Positions 26,178 through 40,900 of a stretch of 64,000 bases of DNA are shown one piece after another (position 1 is the stretch's first letter; each line of letters opens with the position of its first letter). The translations under genes were made by a program, and so were the position numbers. Source of the DNA: Lumbricus rubellus (lineage: Eukaryota > Annelida > Clitellata > Crassiclitellata > Lumbricidae); the NCBI GenBank assembly GCA_945859605.1, contig OX243815.1:28328981-28392980 (forward strand), in the 5' to 3' direction. Below the pieces are notes generated by a model. It was not told the DNA's origin. It ran no database searches and saw only the letters and a program-made list of their open reading frames with translations.

Positions 26178-29100
26178 CTGGAGAAAAGAGAGAAATCTCT
26201 AAATTTTTACCCGTAATATGTTTACAAATGTAACAGAAATCATAATTGCAGCTCAATGTTGCCTTTCCGCTATGTCAGATAACCAACAAAAGTATTATAA
26301 GCAATGTAGATCCAGAAAGCAACTGCTACAATGTACCGGCATATAGCAATTATAGCATCCAATGCCAAACAAATAGCATGCAACTGCAGCAATGCATAGA
26401 TATTAAGCAACTGTAGCTAAGTAGTTCAATCTACTTTAAAATCAAAACAAAACTCACTGCCAGAAGCAGTTTTACTCGTAGTCTAAACTCATCTTTATCA
26501 TGATAATAAAATCATTATTTTTGTCTGTGAAATGTGACTTCAGCACTTTGCACCAAATACGGGTGATATAAGCAACCAACAACGCATGTATTTGGATTAT
26601 GCGTGCATGATGATAGCCTTGACCAACTTCTTCAAAGTCTGACATGACACTTGTAGGGTTTAAAGACCATTTCAATTTCAGGAGTTTATTGAAAATCCTC
26701 TAATCTTTTGGATTTGTCACTTAATATCAATACCTGTTCCTCAGAAGAATGATGATGACACAGATGATGATGCAGCCTCCGCTGATGCCAATTCCAATGA
26801 TGATTCCCATCATCCGATCGCTGTTGTTGTTGTCGTATTCTTAAATACATTCACAACAAACAATTATTAAATAACGTTGACCCTCTGGCTGACCTGTGAC
26901 AGGTATCAGACCTTTTTTGTTCTCAATTCTTATTTTCTGTCACTTTCGTAACACAAACTAATGCAAATAACCACAAAATTATTATTAGAGCATAGTAACC
27001 TTATCAAAACATTTATGTATGCTTACCTTTTTATTCGTAATTTCATTTGGTTAAAACAATTCACCATATATCCCTCTGAACATTTCTTCAACTTGCCAAT
27101 TCTGGCAAACAGGAAGTGCTTCTCCATTATATTAAACATACCGGTATTCAAATCTGGCCAAAACATCCACAATGCAGTCAACTTGATAAACTTTCACAGA
27201 CACGAATCAACTGTGAATATCTAAAGTCACTCTAGATAGCAAACAATAGCAATGAATGGACATGACACTGAACAAAAGAACGTGTCACAATGGTACCTGT
27301 TTCCGAAGAAATGCCAGTCAAGACCTTGATGCTCGATGGCGGTCCAGATCCTCGTTTGTTTTCCGCATGCATCCGAACCTGGTAGGTTGTTCTACTCTTC
27401 AAATCGCGCAGCACTGTGTAGCACAGAGAACCTGAAACAAGAATTTCCGAAGATGACATTATCAACGCTAATACACCAATTACGAATTATTCAAACCATC
27501 ACCCTCCCATACAAAAGTAGCACTTGAGGTCTTTAAAAATATGTAATCATCACATCTTTTATTCTCTCAACAAGCAGAGAAGTCCATATTTTTATTTAGA
27601 AGTTCAAAAACATGAGAATATTTTAACACAAACATTCAGAATAATAAATGTGCGTAGGCATAAAAAAGCGAGCAAAATCAATTATCGATAGCATGATCAT
27701 AACGCAATTAGGCAGAAAATGGGTCAAATGAGCTCTTTGTATAATGTATATTCGTATTCCTTGTTGTGTTAGATATCAAATTGCAAATCTTAATTAAAGT
27801 CTCACTGTCTCAATCCTATTTTCAGTTTCTGCAACTAAAGATCTATTAACATTTTTCTTTGTGCTCTAATTAGAAGTCATGTACATTGTACATCCATTAT
27901 TATACAAACGATCTAATCATGTAATAATAATTTTTTCGTGTAGCTTTCATTGCTAGCAGATTCAGATACATAAGAATACATTTTAATTTATTGCACTCAA
28001 AAAATTCATGACCGCTAGGTACGGCAACTTAGGTCATGTCAGAGTCATGGCAAACTTTCTTCTGGACAACAAGATGGTTAAGAAGTTAGAAATATTTTTA
28101 CTATTTCAGATAGAAACATGCATTTTTTCGTTCTTTCTCTCACAAACAGGCAAGACATCAAAAGATCAAAGTACATATAATGTACATGCAACATCTGTCA
28201 AAAGATCAGAGAGCACGCAACACATCAAAAGATCAAAGCAAAACAACAAAAGATCAAAGTACACGTAGCACGTTAAAAGATCAAAGTACGAGAAACACAT
28301 CAAAAGACCAAAACAACACGTAAAAACACGTCAACAGATCAAAGTAAAACATCAAAAGATCAAAATACACGTAACACGTTAAAAGATCAAAGTACGAGAA
28401 ACACATCAAAAGACCAAAAATACACGTAAAAACACGTCAAAAGATCAAAGTGGCCATATGAGGTAGCTGTTTACCATTTTCAATATGAGTATGCCACGGA
28501 TGGTCAGCTGCAAACCTATCCTCACAATACGAGACGACATACTGCGACACGATGGCATCGGCATCCGGAGGCATCTTCCAGTTCAACTGGACAACGGTCG
28601 GTTCCTGAAGAAACCACGTCAGCTGTAGGAGTCCAGGAGGACCTGCAACAACACAACTAAATGTGTAGACACAGTGTGGGGCGCGGTGGTGTAGTGGTGG
28701 CGTCGTTGCCTTGAAGCCGGAAGGTTCGAGGTTCGAATACATCTCGCCGCGTAAGGACCTTGGGCAAGTCCTTCACTCACAATTGCTCAGCGCTTCGGCG
28801 TGGAACTCTGATGCAGTGTTCGCTCTGCATTCGGGAGCACCTCTGAGTAGTGAGAGCTTCAAGGGGCGCTATAACAAGTGCACATAAAAACAAGCAGTAT
28901 TACGTATATAACGTATGTATGCATGAGCACTTGTTATAGCGCCCCTTCAATATTTCTGCTCAGAGGCGCTCCCGACTACAGCACAGACACTGAATCGGAG
29001 TTTCACACCGACGCGCAAGATAATTGCGAATGAGGAACTTGTTCAGGGTCCCTACGCAGCGGCTTGAGGTGGATTCGAACCCGTAACCTTCTGGCTCCAA

Positions 29101-31912
29101 GGCGCCGAATATAGCATCACACAAAAGCTGAACCAAGGTGATCCAGATCTCACGAATGATCAATCAAACTAACGAGATATGTGGTTTTACGAAGTTGAAT
29201 TCAGGACTATCTCACAACCAGGTATATACCGCGCAGTGCTTCTAAGCACATACGAAGTGTGCCACATAAGTCCTGCATTACGGTGTATCGAATTTAAAAG
29301 GTAAATGAACGTGCTGCTGAGCAGTATTAAGTCAACAACATGCATTAAGTATTCAAATGGGGCATTAGAATTCATAAATACTGGGTCGAAAACTGAACAC
29401 GTGAATAAATTATTATTATTGGCTGCCTATATAAGAGGGCAAAATAAATGTGACTAGGCTAAATCAGATAATAAATTGTATACAGAGCACATTTATTTCA
29501 ACAAAGACTCAAAACATCAAATTTAGATAAGTACTGAGCTGATGATCTTCCTCAGAGAGGCATAGCACTTAGATCAGCAACGCTACTTACGGCTTGCCTC
29601 AGTGCGGCACGTGACACCGCTGCTGAATGGTCCTGGACCGGCTGGACTGTGACTGCGCACGGTGAAATGGTATTCCGTAAAAGGACTCAGTCCTGATATC
29701 ACGAGTTGTGTTGATGAACTGAAAAAGAAACATTGTTTGAGAACCTCATTGATCACCAAAACTAATTCTAAGCTAAACAGCATACATTCTAGAATGCAGT
29801 TCGTGTATGCACACAGTGCATGGTAGAAATGGCTTAACCCCATAGTCAACCAAAAGCTATTTCCATGCAGCAAGCGCTGCAAGAACAGACAGCTACCAGA
29901 CAGCGTCGAGCCTTCTCGGTTGTTGGCCCGTCAACATGGAATGGGTTCCCACTTGCACTACGCTCACCACCTTGGAATAATTTGCCTGCTTTCTACCAGT
30001 TGCTTAAGACCTATCTTTTAGCCATGGCTGGGCTGGAAGCGCCTCTGAGTAGGCTTCTTGAGGGGGAGCTGTATAAGTATTCGGAATGAATGAAAGAAAG
30101 AACTCCATGCACTGAATTTCTCACTTACAGAGTGGCAGAGAAATTAAAATTACATATCTGCCATCGTTATAAATTTGCTGGTTATTAGACTGGTTTAACT
30201 TTAATTTTTAATCAAATGGATACTGCTCATAGTTGGGCTCTACTCTACTGTTTTGAAAATTCCCACTCTGTTTTGGGAATCTCCACTCTGTTTTGGGAAT
30301 CCCCACTCTGTTTTGGAAATTCCCACTCTGTTTTGGGAATCCCCACTCCCCAGAGCACTGGAACAGTCTTCCACCGGACATCAGATTGTCCGCCTCAGTA
30401 GACTCTTTCAAATCGAAGACTAAAAAATCGTATCTGTTCGCTAAGGCTTATCCCGCAGTTAGCAGTTTGTGAGGCACCCTTGTAGCGGTATGGCCGTGTT
30501 ACGGCGCCTTATAAATTGTCGTTATTATTATTATTATTATTACTATTGAAACTCTGCTTCATGAAAGTTCTTCAGCTCAAAATCAAATGACATTAAATAG
30601 TACTGTATCATGTTAGCACTCAGTACCACGACAGTACATCAAGTCACTGCTGTTGGCTTTCAAGTACCTACCAGTTGAAGAGCTTTTCCTGAGGTCTTTC
30701 GTCAGTGTCGTCGGCGTTGACTAAAACGCATGCTACCGAATAATAAGTGACCTTTTCTGCTGGCGCCAACCAAGACAGATGAATTGCGGTTTCGTTGACA
30801 GGTCTGACCTCTGATATAACAGGAGGCGATGGAGGATTTCCAGCTACAACAGACCAAAAGATAAACAAATATCATAAGCAGTTTAGAAAGATTTTGTGGA
30901 AACAGGTTTAACTAAATCCTTGCCTCATACTTCATGGAACATACTTCATGAAACATATCCCATGGAGCATAATTACATGTAATGAAACATACTTTGTGGA
31001 ATATACTTCATGAAACATACTTCAAGGAGCATACTTCATGGAACACATTTCATATAACGTACTTCATGGAACATAAGTCATGGAACATATTTCCTGCAAT
31101 AACCTCATGATAGAACATACTGTGTGGAATAAATTTCTTTCTGCTCCTTGTCAATCAATCAATCATAATTTGTATAGCGCTCCTTCAAGGTACCTACTCA
31201 GAGGCGTTCCCGACCGAGATCAAACGGAAAAAACCAGTCTTCAACAGTTTGTGACGTTGAGAACAGTTTGGGAGGTGTCGCATAGTCAAGGAAAGGTTGT
31301 TGTTGTGCCTGGGTATACCATTGAAAACCGTCATCTCACCCAGCAGTATGGCTTCAAAGTAATTTATCCACAACAAAATACGTTTAGTTATTATATGAAT
31401 TTTTTTAATTAGACCATTGCTATTCATCTCTCACGTGAAGAATTTCCAATAGGAGGAGTCCTCAGGATTTGACTGTACAGTTGCCCCTCGCCATTATCAC
31501 CGAACGGTGCAATGCTGATTTCATAAACAGTGTTTGGTTCTGAAAAATAAAAGCCACAAACTCATTTATAAATAAGCAACTTAAGATAAGCAATCAGGGA
31601 TTTGAACCTTGCCTGCCAGTCCAGCACGCTAACCACCACACTATCTCATGCCCCACTGACAAACAGAACTACATCCAAAACTCAAACACTACATGCCTCT
31701 GCTCCCAAGGAATGGAATCAACCTCCACTCTCTCTTCATAGAGCTCTCAAATTCATTCCCTACCTTCAAAAAACGGCTCAAAACTCACCATTTCTTCTTG
31801 GCTTTTAAGTATGTGGTTATCTAACTGCATCTTCCTCTGGTGGCTGACTATCCACGCCTCAGATTCACATTTCGGTGTGACCATGTGCATGCAAGAAATT
31901 TATGTAATAATA

Positions 31913-31945
<33 letters not shown>

Positions 31946-34900
31946 TACTGCTCAGACACAATACGGCTAAGTGAATATGGTAAGCTGCATCTAAAGTTTG
32001 AAATGCTGCGAAATGCTAGAATAAAGTTACTTGGCCAGGTTGCATTCCATATCACTTTCAACGCAGATTTATAGACCTTAACACGTTGGCCGCGAGGGAC
32101 GTGTTAACACGTCCCTCATTGAGTCATTTAATACAGCAAATCAGCGGTCAACGTATTAAGCTTGCTATAAGTGCATTAATACAAAAATAAACATCTAAAC
32201 CACATTTACAGAGTCTCTGTATTAGATTGAACACATGCATGATACCGTTACCGGTTTTCATAAAAGTAGCAGTAATATTATTTGTAATAATAATAATAAT
32301 AAGACTAGAAATGCTATTTCTAAAGTATGTCAACAAGTGGTCTCAGCACTGCCTGACGTCTAATAGCTTATCAATAGGCAATGAGCACAGAGGAGACCAG
32401 CCATAAATCGCATTCACACGACACTTTTATGCTTTAAAACTGTTGGAGAAGATTTCCATTTGCAGCAAACACCAAAACCCACTGGATTACTCGGATAACT
32501 AGTCACCACCAGTCACTGCCTCCACATGTCTTCACCTCATTCAAGATACACATAACCACCCTAGGAATTGCTACACTCTGATTCACAACCTTAAATTATC
32601 ATTATTGATGAAAGCACGTACACAAAACCGAGTCTTACAATATAGGACGATAGGAGCACAACATCTAGTGAGGTGAGGCATTTCTGAATGTCACATTCGG
32701 CATCTGAACTCAACCCTTTATCTAGCACGAGTCCACAGTTTACCACTACCGGTACATTAAGAACGCTGTTCTTGAAAGTCAGCCAAACGATAATTCCCCC
32801 CCCCCCCATACACAACCTAGCCTCACACAAAACATAGCCTCACACACACACAGATGCCCTGCACTCAGCAGGCATTGCAGGCACTGTGAACCGTAGTGAA
32901 TTATAATGCACCTCAAGCAGTTCAATGACCTGCTATGAATGCAGTGCCATGAATGCAGGCCTGCCCAGCAGTCAGAGAAAAGTAGTTCTACCATGATTGA
33001 CAGGCGGCCAAAGAGGGCAGCTCAGGAAGCAAAACAAAGTAGTTCCTTCAACATGGAGACCCTCCAGTGCCTCGAGTATAATCTGGATGAGGCTTCTAAC
33101 TGCTAGGAATCCTGCAAAACAACATGGAACCAGTCCAGCAACCCAGTAATATACACAACCTGCTTTTAAAGCACATGTCAATTTGCTTGTCCGGTTAGTG
33201 ACCATGAAAAATTGAACAGCCAAACAGTTGGCATCGTGCCAGACACATCTAGGAACTGCTGGCACAATGCCAGCTGAGAATAACACTGTCCAACCGGGAA
33301 TGGCCAAAGAGACCTAGTTGGCATAGACAGGTCTGCTGCCAATGTACCAGATTAACTACGAAGGCCTGGCAAGATGCCCTGTAATGGCAACAAATAATGA
33401 AAGCTATAATATACTCAAAACTTACCGAGGCTGTAAAGGGTGAAATCTTTTTGATCTTGAACTAAAGGTATCACTCTGTGTTCCTCGTCACCTAGAAGCC
33501 TGTAGTAAACCTTGAAGCCTAGGAAATCGATCCCAGGCGATTCAGGAGTGTCCCACGTAATGTAAACTGTAGTTGCATTCACTGGATGCATTTTCACATT
33601 TGACAGTAGCATCACTAAGGACATAACGCAACACGAACAACAAGACCTAGATATATGCAGATAAAATGTATGCCAATATCTAAACAGATGCACAAAAAAA
33701 GATAAATGGACAAAAACTGAGTCTAAATACACACACGCATACCTACACCCACGCACACATACATACACGCGCACACGAACACCAAAGACATATTATAACA
33801 CATTTCAATATAACACCGATTTCGATACAGCAGGGCTGCTATTTGGATTCCAAAATTAATTTACCAACTCAAACAAAACTTATTATCATTTCAAAAACAA
33901 TTATAAGGCAAATGCTGGTATAAGTATCTGATATAGATGTAAAAAGCACTAACACAAAAATCTAAAGCAATTACGGTAATAGGTACTTATGTGACAAAAT
34001 CAAACGAAATCAAATCAGACAAATCGAGTATAATCACATTAGAATTAACGCACTTTGTTCTTCTGATAAAATACACAGACTGCAATAATAAATTATCAAG
34101 ACTGTAATAATTGCATTTATAAAGACCTTTTGGATTTGCAAGACAGTTAAAACCATGAGTGAATTGGAGAAAGGCTGAGAATCACTTATCTTGCCCTTGT
34201 CTTTATCATCTTCCCCTTGCCTTAATCATCTTCCCCTTGTTTAATCATCTTCCCCATGCCTTAATCATCTTCCCCTTGTTTAATCATCTTCCCCATGCCT
34301 TAATCATCTTCCCCTTGTTTAATCATCTTCCCCATGCCTTAATCATCTTCCCATTGCTTAATCATATTCCCCTTGCCTTAATCATCTTCCCATTGCTTAA
34401 TCATATTCCCCTTGCCTTAATCATCTTCCCCTTGTTTAATCATCTTCCCCATGCCTTAATCATCTTCCCATTGCTTAATCATATTCCCCTTGCCTTAATC
34501 ATCTTCCCTTTCCTTAATGATCTTCCTTCGAATGGGAAGTAAAGCACTGCACTCAACATAAAAGATAAGTACTCTTATCAAATTGGGAAGTAAAGCACTG
34601 CACTCAACATAAAAGATAAGTACTCTTATCAAATTGCTTATCATTCATAGGCTGCCTCTGTTCAAGTCAGTGGTGATTCTAGAGCATGGCAAGTCAGTGC
34701 AAATGCCCTGGTAAAAAAAGCCTTTTACTCAGGTTGGTGCCCTGCCACAAAACTGCCACAATTCATGCACAGCCAAGATTTTATTTTTGGCAAAACCACA
34801 CCTCGCACAGGTTACTTAAAAGACTATGTCCTGGTCAGAAAAAATGTCTGGCAACACCTCTGGTTCAGTGCTCTGATCTTCTGAATGCTGACTTGACCAC

Positions 34901-37900
34901 GGTTTCATATCAAAATCTGATTTTCAACGTCTTGTACATAACATACTGGCACGATGGACGTTAACTACAACTCAATTATTTGTCACAATGTTTGAGCATA
35001 AGTTTCCTAAGACTATAAATTAATTGAGTTAATGTGGGGGGGTAGGCGACTTTACCTCCCACATGTGAATTCTCACCAACGCTTTGCAAGACCCACGGCC
35101 AACGGTTTTCGTCCATCTTTGGAAGGCCCGCCTTTGTCGCGGCCAGAACACATACGCTGTACGTCTCATACGTTTCCAAAGCTAGACAGGAAAATGAAAA
35201 TAAGAAGGTGTAGTGAACAGAACAGGATCAATGGCAGAAAATCTCATTTAAAAAAAATGGTACCAAGGAAGCATATTCAGGAAATCAGCAAGAGGCAACA
35301 GGTGGGTTTTATAGGCATATGACAATACATGCATGCACATTGCATAGATTTATTCAATTGGCAGGATGGTCAGGTTCACAAATGTTATGAGGCACCGTAG
35401 TCCAGAGATTCTTAACCAATTCTTGGCACAAGACACACCTAAACTTGCAACCAAATTCATCGATGTGCCTTGGTACATCACATAGGTGCACAAATTAAAA
35501 TGAAACACTTATAAAGCTAAACTAGTCTATTTAAAATTGTATACTTTTTAACAAATGGAAACGTATGTTGACATTGAATGCTTTCTAGTTTCAAAAATTT
35601 TCAATTCCAATTTTACAATTCTAGTCATCAGGCCCAGCAGTTAATGGAAGTTCTGCCAGTGGAGTTTTCTCCGTAAAACGAGGATCCACCATCTTGTAAG
35701 TGCAAAATTTACATAAGCAGACTGAGGGCACCTTTCACCAGTTTGTTCCATAAATTCTCATTCAACGTGACCAAAACCTCATTCTGCATCATCAGTCATA
35801 GATTTTCAACATTTCCATATTTCTTACGATAAATTTGTCCATTTTGAATATTACAGATCTGAGTTAACATTTTCATTGGCGTGGTCACAAAGCATATTTG
35901 TGGCGCCGCACACCGAAATGAGTATTAAGTCGGAGATTACACATCAGAGATATTAGGGAAATAGTATGCTTGTGATTTTTTAGTTTTTTTATATAAAATT
36001 TAACCCAAAAATTTTTTTCCCACTTTTTTAAAAAAGACAAGTTGCTAAGCTATTTTAATGCTCTTGATATGCAATTAATTTTTTTAATTAATTAAATTTT
36101 AATTAATTAATTTAACTGGATCACTTTTCTCCTTGTATCTTCGGTTAGAATTAAGCTAAAGCAATAATTTTTGTGTCATTTTGATGTCTGAGACAAGACC
36201 TTTGAAATGATGTATCAAACTCAATATCTTGGAAAATCACCTTAATGCTCATTTCGGTGTGCGGCGCCACATTTGATCTATGAAAAATCATTGAACTGAA
36301 CGTACGCTTACCTGTGATCTCGTATTTAAAGACATCGCTGGGAACAGTGACGTTCAGTGGACGCTCGTCGTCTTTTCTGTAGAAGATTTTGTAGTATGTG
36401 ACGACGCCTCGAGCACGATTTGAAGGCAGCTCTTTCCAGGAAACTAGAAGCGAAGTGTCGCTCCACGCAGATACGTTAAAATCGGGCCCTGAGCTTGGCA
36501 CTGAAATTGTTCAGCAAAGCACTTGTCATTAGAAAATCCAATACCTAGGTCAAGCAAAACTCTACAAAACAAGCACCAGTGAATTGACTACAAATAACAA
36601 CCCTGCTGCTCAACTGTTTATGTCCTAGTCACAACCAACTGACTCCCAAAGGAACAAAGCATAATTGATCTAAGTTGGAGAAATGGAATCGCTGTTTATT
36701 GGAGTCTCTCAACAGAAACCCAGTGGCACATGATGATTCGCGATGTATGAATCCAAAAGCGATTTCCACGTAATTCCAGTAGTGACAGACTCGGCTATTT
36801 GATTTCCTCAACTTTAATTCAAAACGATGTAATGTAACAGTACTCAAAAAGACATGTACTCAAAAATACCCTTCATATTACCCAACTAACTGTTCATTAA
36901 GAGACAAGCACAGTGATCATGGCCCACAATACATGTAGATTAACCCTTTACCAGTTCATTTTTAAATTTTAAGCCCGTTTTCAGCGGATATTCTCGGGGC
37001 AAATGGGTAAAAGATTAAACATAACTTTCATCTCCAGTGTTTCAAAACCGTTCCGATTTTACATCGAATGTTAAGTCTCGAACACAGCAGCGACAATAAC
37101 GATTCCTACGCAACACAAGGGTTAAAATCTGAAGGTCACTACCGCCAGAAAATAGCAACAACAACAGACAACTAATCAATGTAGTGCTATATAATTTAGG
37201 AAGTTTCATAATTATAAATGCCTCTTCAAGCATGCTTGAAATACGCATGAAGCGGAAATTAAACGAAATCAATGAGCAAAATCAATTTACACTTGAGCAT
37301 ACAATGTTTGTCGTTCAGAGAATGTACAACAGACAATGTGGGCAGACAAAACCCACCGTCCTCGTCCGTAGCTTGAACAATGTACGCAGACGGTTCACTT
37401 GCACCCCGATGGTTGTAGGCTCGGACGTAGAACGTGTAGTTCGTATGCGGCTGCAGGGTGTGAATGACTTTCGAGGTAGGCACCGGCTTGTTTTCCTCGC
37501 CACCTAGCACTTGCTGGATCTCCTCTCCACCTAATATACATAGATTGCACATTTAAATGCTACACGTGAAATAAACAACATTCAGGGCACTGGAAATGTC
37601 ACGTTTAACACAAATGCCAAACTTACATTGTCAGTTCGTGCTGGACTGATTATATGCATGTACGAGTACTTGTGAGGGTGCCTATTCAAGATTACTACAC
37701 AGAGGCAATCCCGACTACAGCACAAACACTGAATCAGAGTTTGATGCCGAAGCACATGAGCAATTGCGAGTGAAGGACTTGCTCAGGGTCCGGTGCGGTA
37801 GCTACAGGAGGCTTCAAACCCGCAAACATCCGGCTTCAAGGCACCGAGCATATCCCTATACCACCGAGTCCCACAATGCGAATATGAACACTTATGTGAA

Positions 37901-40900
37901 TATACATCGTCATAAGATACCAATCGAGAAATCAAATCTAGTCTACGGTCAAGGTGACCTCAATTAAAAAATTAACCTGAGCTCATCATTTTCATATATG
38001 CTCTTTGATCAGCAAAAAATAGTCCCACCACATTGACTTCGTACCAAAAAAACTAAATAAAGATATTGTCTGCATATTCTAATTAATCGATAATGCGTCT
38101 GACGAGTGAGTGCTCCTTGAACCGGTGCTACATAAATCTGAAACCAAAATTACAATTCATTCAGAGCCTTTTATAATATCAACATCTTCAAGATTCTTGC
38201 TCAGGTGCAAAGCGTAATGAAATTTTTTTAAAAACTGCCCATGCTTTAGTAAGAACACAAAAAAATACATGGAACAAACATTAATTAACTAAACTGCCAG
38301 GAACGTTAAGAGAAAAGAACTTACCAAGAGTTGGCCAGTATTGAACAGAATAAGCAATAACAGCGTGAGCAGCATTTGTACGAGCAGGTCGCCAGGATAT
38401 CTCGATCGTCCGACTATCAACAACATGCGCACGAACAGCAGTGGGCGGCTCTGGGGCAAAAGCTACACATAAAAAGTACGAAGCGTAAACATCACATGCA
38501 TGACCTACATGTATTTAATGCACAAATATAACCTACACATAAAATATCAGGCATTCATTAATTCCCGAATACAAATCATGTTCCCATAAATGAGCATACA
38601 GAACTTCATACGATTTCTCTGTTTTCAATGAAAGTCTTAAACATACATCGCGATTCAAAAAGAGTAAGCCAAATTGTTTTTCATTTATCTCTAACGCCTA
38701 ATAACATATCACGCCAAAACGTTCCATATATTTAGAGAATTGGACCAAAAATATGATTCCAAAATTTCGTGAGATAGGGTTGAACGGACAAAAAGATATG
38801 AATCTTTCAAAGTCTTCATATGCCGAAATTTTAGTTTACAAGCAATTTTCTGTCAGATTCAATATTGATAAATATCAAAGCACTAAAATTAATATACACA
38901 CGGACTCAAAGTACAGCAAACTGATGAGCAGCAATTGTATTTTATGAGTTGAATGCTCAGAAACATGCAGACAAGACAACAATGAGAACAAGTCTAAGCA
39001 ATTACGCATATTTTCTGTTGTCTTACCAGATCCTATGACGGTCACGGAAAAGACAGCGCCGGTTCTGCCTGCATGGTTTTCTCCCCAACACTGGTACAAC
39101 GCTGAATCGGAATCTACCGATTGACCGATTTTCAGCATATTGCCCTGCACCGCGATTCGCCCGTAGATTCGGATCGGCTTCGCATTTTTCAGCCAAGTCG
39201 TGACTGGCTGCGGTACTCCGTTGAATTCGCATGTCAGCGAAACCTGTTGCGCTCGTGCCTGATTGTTATCTCGTTCATAGTTTTTCAGTTTTGGAGGTGC
39301 TAAAATGATCAAAAGTGCTAAAATGATCAAAAGTGCTAAAATGATCAAAGTGCTACAATGATCGAGTGCTACGATGATCAAAAGTGCTACAATGATCGAA
39401 AGTGCTACACTGATCTAAAGTGCTAAAATGATCAAAAGTGCTACAATGATCAAAAGTGCTACAATGATCGAGTGCTGCAATGATCAAAAGTGCTACAATG
39501 ATCAAAAGGCAACAGAATTATGTAGAACATCAGAATTTTCTAAAAATAAGTAAATCTAGCTAAAAACATTAATTACAATCGGCCATCCATGCTACAGACC
39601 AGTGGAGACGAAATTTTGAAACAGACTAAACCTTCACAGGTGTCGTTGTAACAGTACAGTCGCATTACGACGCCATATAATTTGTTGTTATTGTCATGTA
39701 AAACGTACGCATGCATCACCCTCATAACTTGGAACCAATCAATATATCGGTTATGGTGAATTCTAAGTGCTGACAGGGCCAAGGTAAGTGCAAAAAACTG
39801 CTTGTATTTTGTTCTAATGCAATTAGTTAATCCAACAACAAATGCTATCAAAGTAGAGATTTATTCATTTTATTCAATTGGACATGTACAAATTGTACAT
39901 CATATGACAACAAAGATATCATATTTCATCACACAGCATGTGAAATGTGAATGCTAATCAGCAAAAATGGTGCTCCATTTAAAATACATCAGCACCGCAC
40001 CAAGACAGTATATATATATTTGCTAATGTGACACAAAAAATTCGTTTGATGCTTTCTGCATTTTTCGTTCAGGCTCGAGAATAAAAAAACATGTTTAAAC
40101 AGATTAAAAATGTCTCGTGCAGGCAAACACATGATGTGCTTTCTGTTCAATCTTGGTGTGAATTTCTGTACTCAAAACACCAACCTTGAGAAAAGTTTAT
40201 TACCAATAAATATCACAAAAAAACATATCTGCCAGTTTAGTTTGGCTCAGGAATTCTAAGAATTCTTTCGCGAGTCAATTGCCGGAAGCATTCTTCGAAA
40301 ATGATGAACAAACTCAAAGCACCAGACATCTATCTACTGACCGATATGATGCGACCAATTTCAAAATTTCATTGTTTCAAACAGTGCAAAGTAACTGCTT
40401 TTTGCATTGATCAATGTAATGTAATGTAATGTATATTATTGTATATACTCAATATATCAGTTGGTGTCCCTAGACAGCGGAATTATTTTATCCCTTTAGG
40501 GCCTCCCTTTTGTAACCAATGTTTAAGATGTGTAAGCTTGTCATGTATATATAGTCTACTAGGTTGCAAATAAAATATTTGATTGATTGATTGATTGATG
40601 ACAGAAAAAATAATTTGTTGCTGCTGAACAATATTTTAAAAAATTATTAGATACATTGTCAATTAATAACTTAAAATTTGCAGTTAGTTAGAGTAGTGCA
40701 CTGGAGGTAGCGCAGTTAAATGTGAAGCCTATGATTGGTTGCTGGTTACTGACCAATCACAGAGAGCGTGGCTTCACCAAACAGTTCCGAAGATCCATCG
40801 ACTTCACACGTGTAATTCCCATCGTCAGTCGTGTTGATCTGGCGAATTTCAAGATTTCCAGAATTCGATATTTGAATGCGGTCCCTCGGAAGTGGCAAGC

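Noticed and set aside
28145..28451. CRISPR-like array
   Set aside because: Units are contiguous and variable with no unique spacers; this is a eukaryotic minisatellite.
28676..28760. Functional tRNA gene
   Set aside because: A and B boxes are present but no cloverleaf can be closed, and the same sequence recurs ten times with a shared non-tRNA body: a SINE head.
35405..35480. Second hAT element starting 'cagagattcttaacc'
   Set aside because: Only one diverged end is visible; no partner end or target duplication was found.
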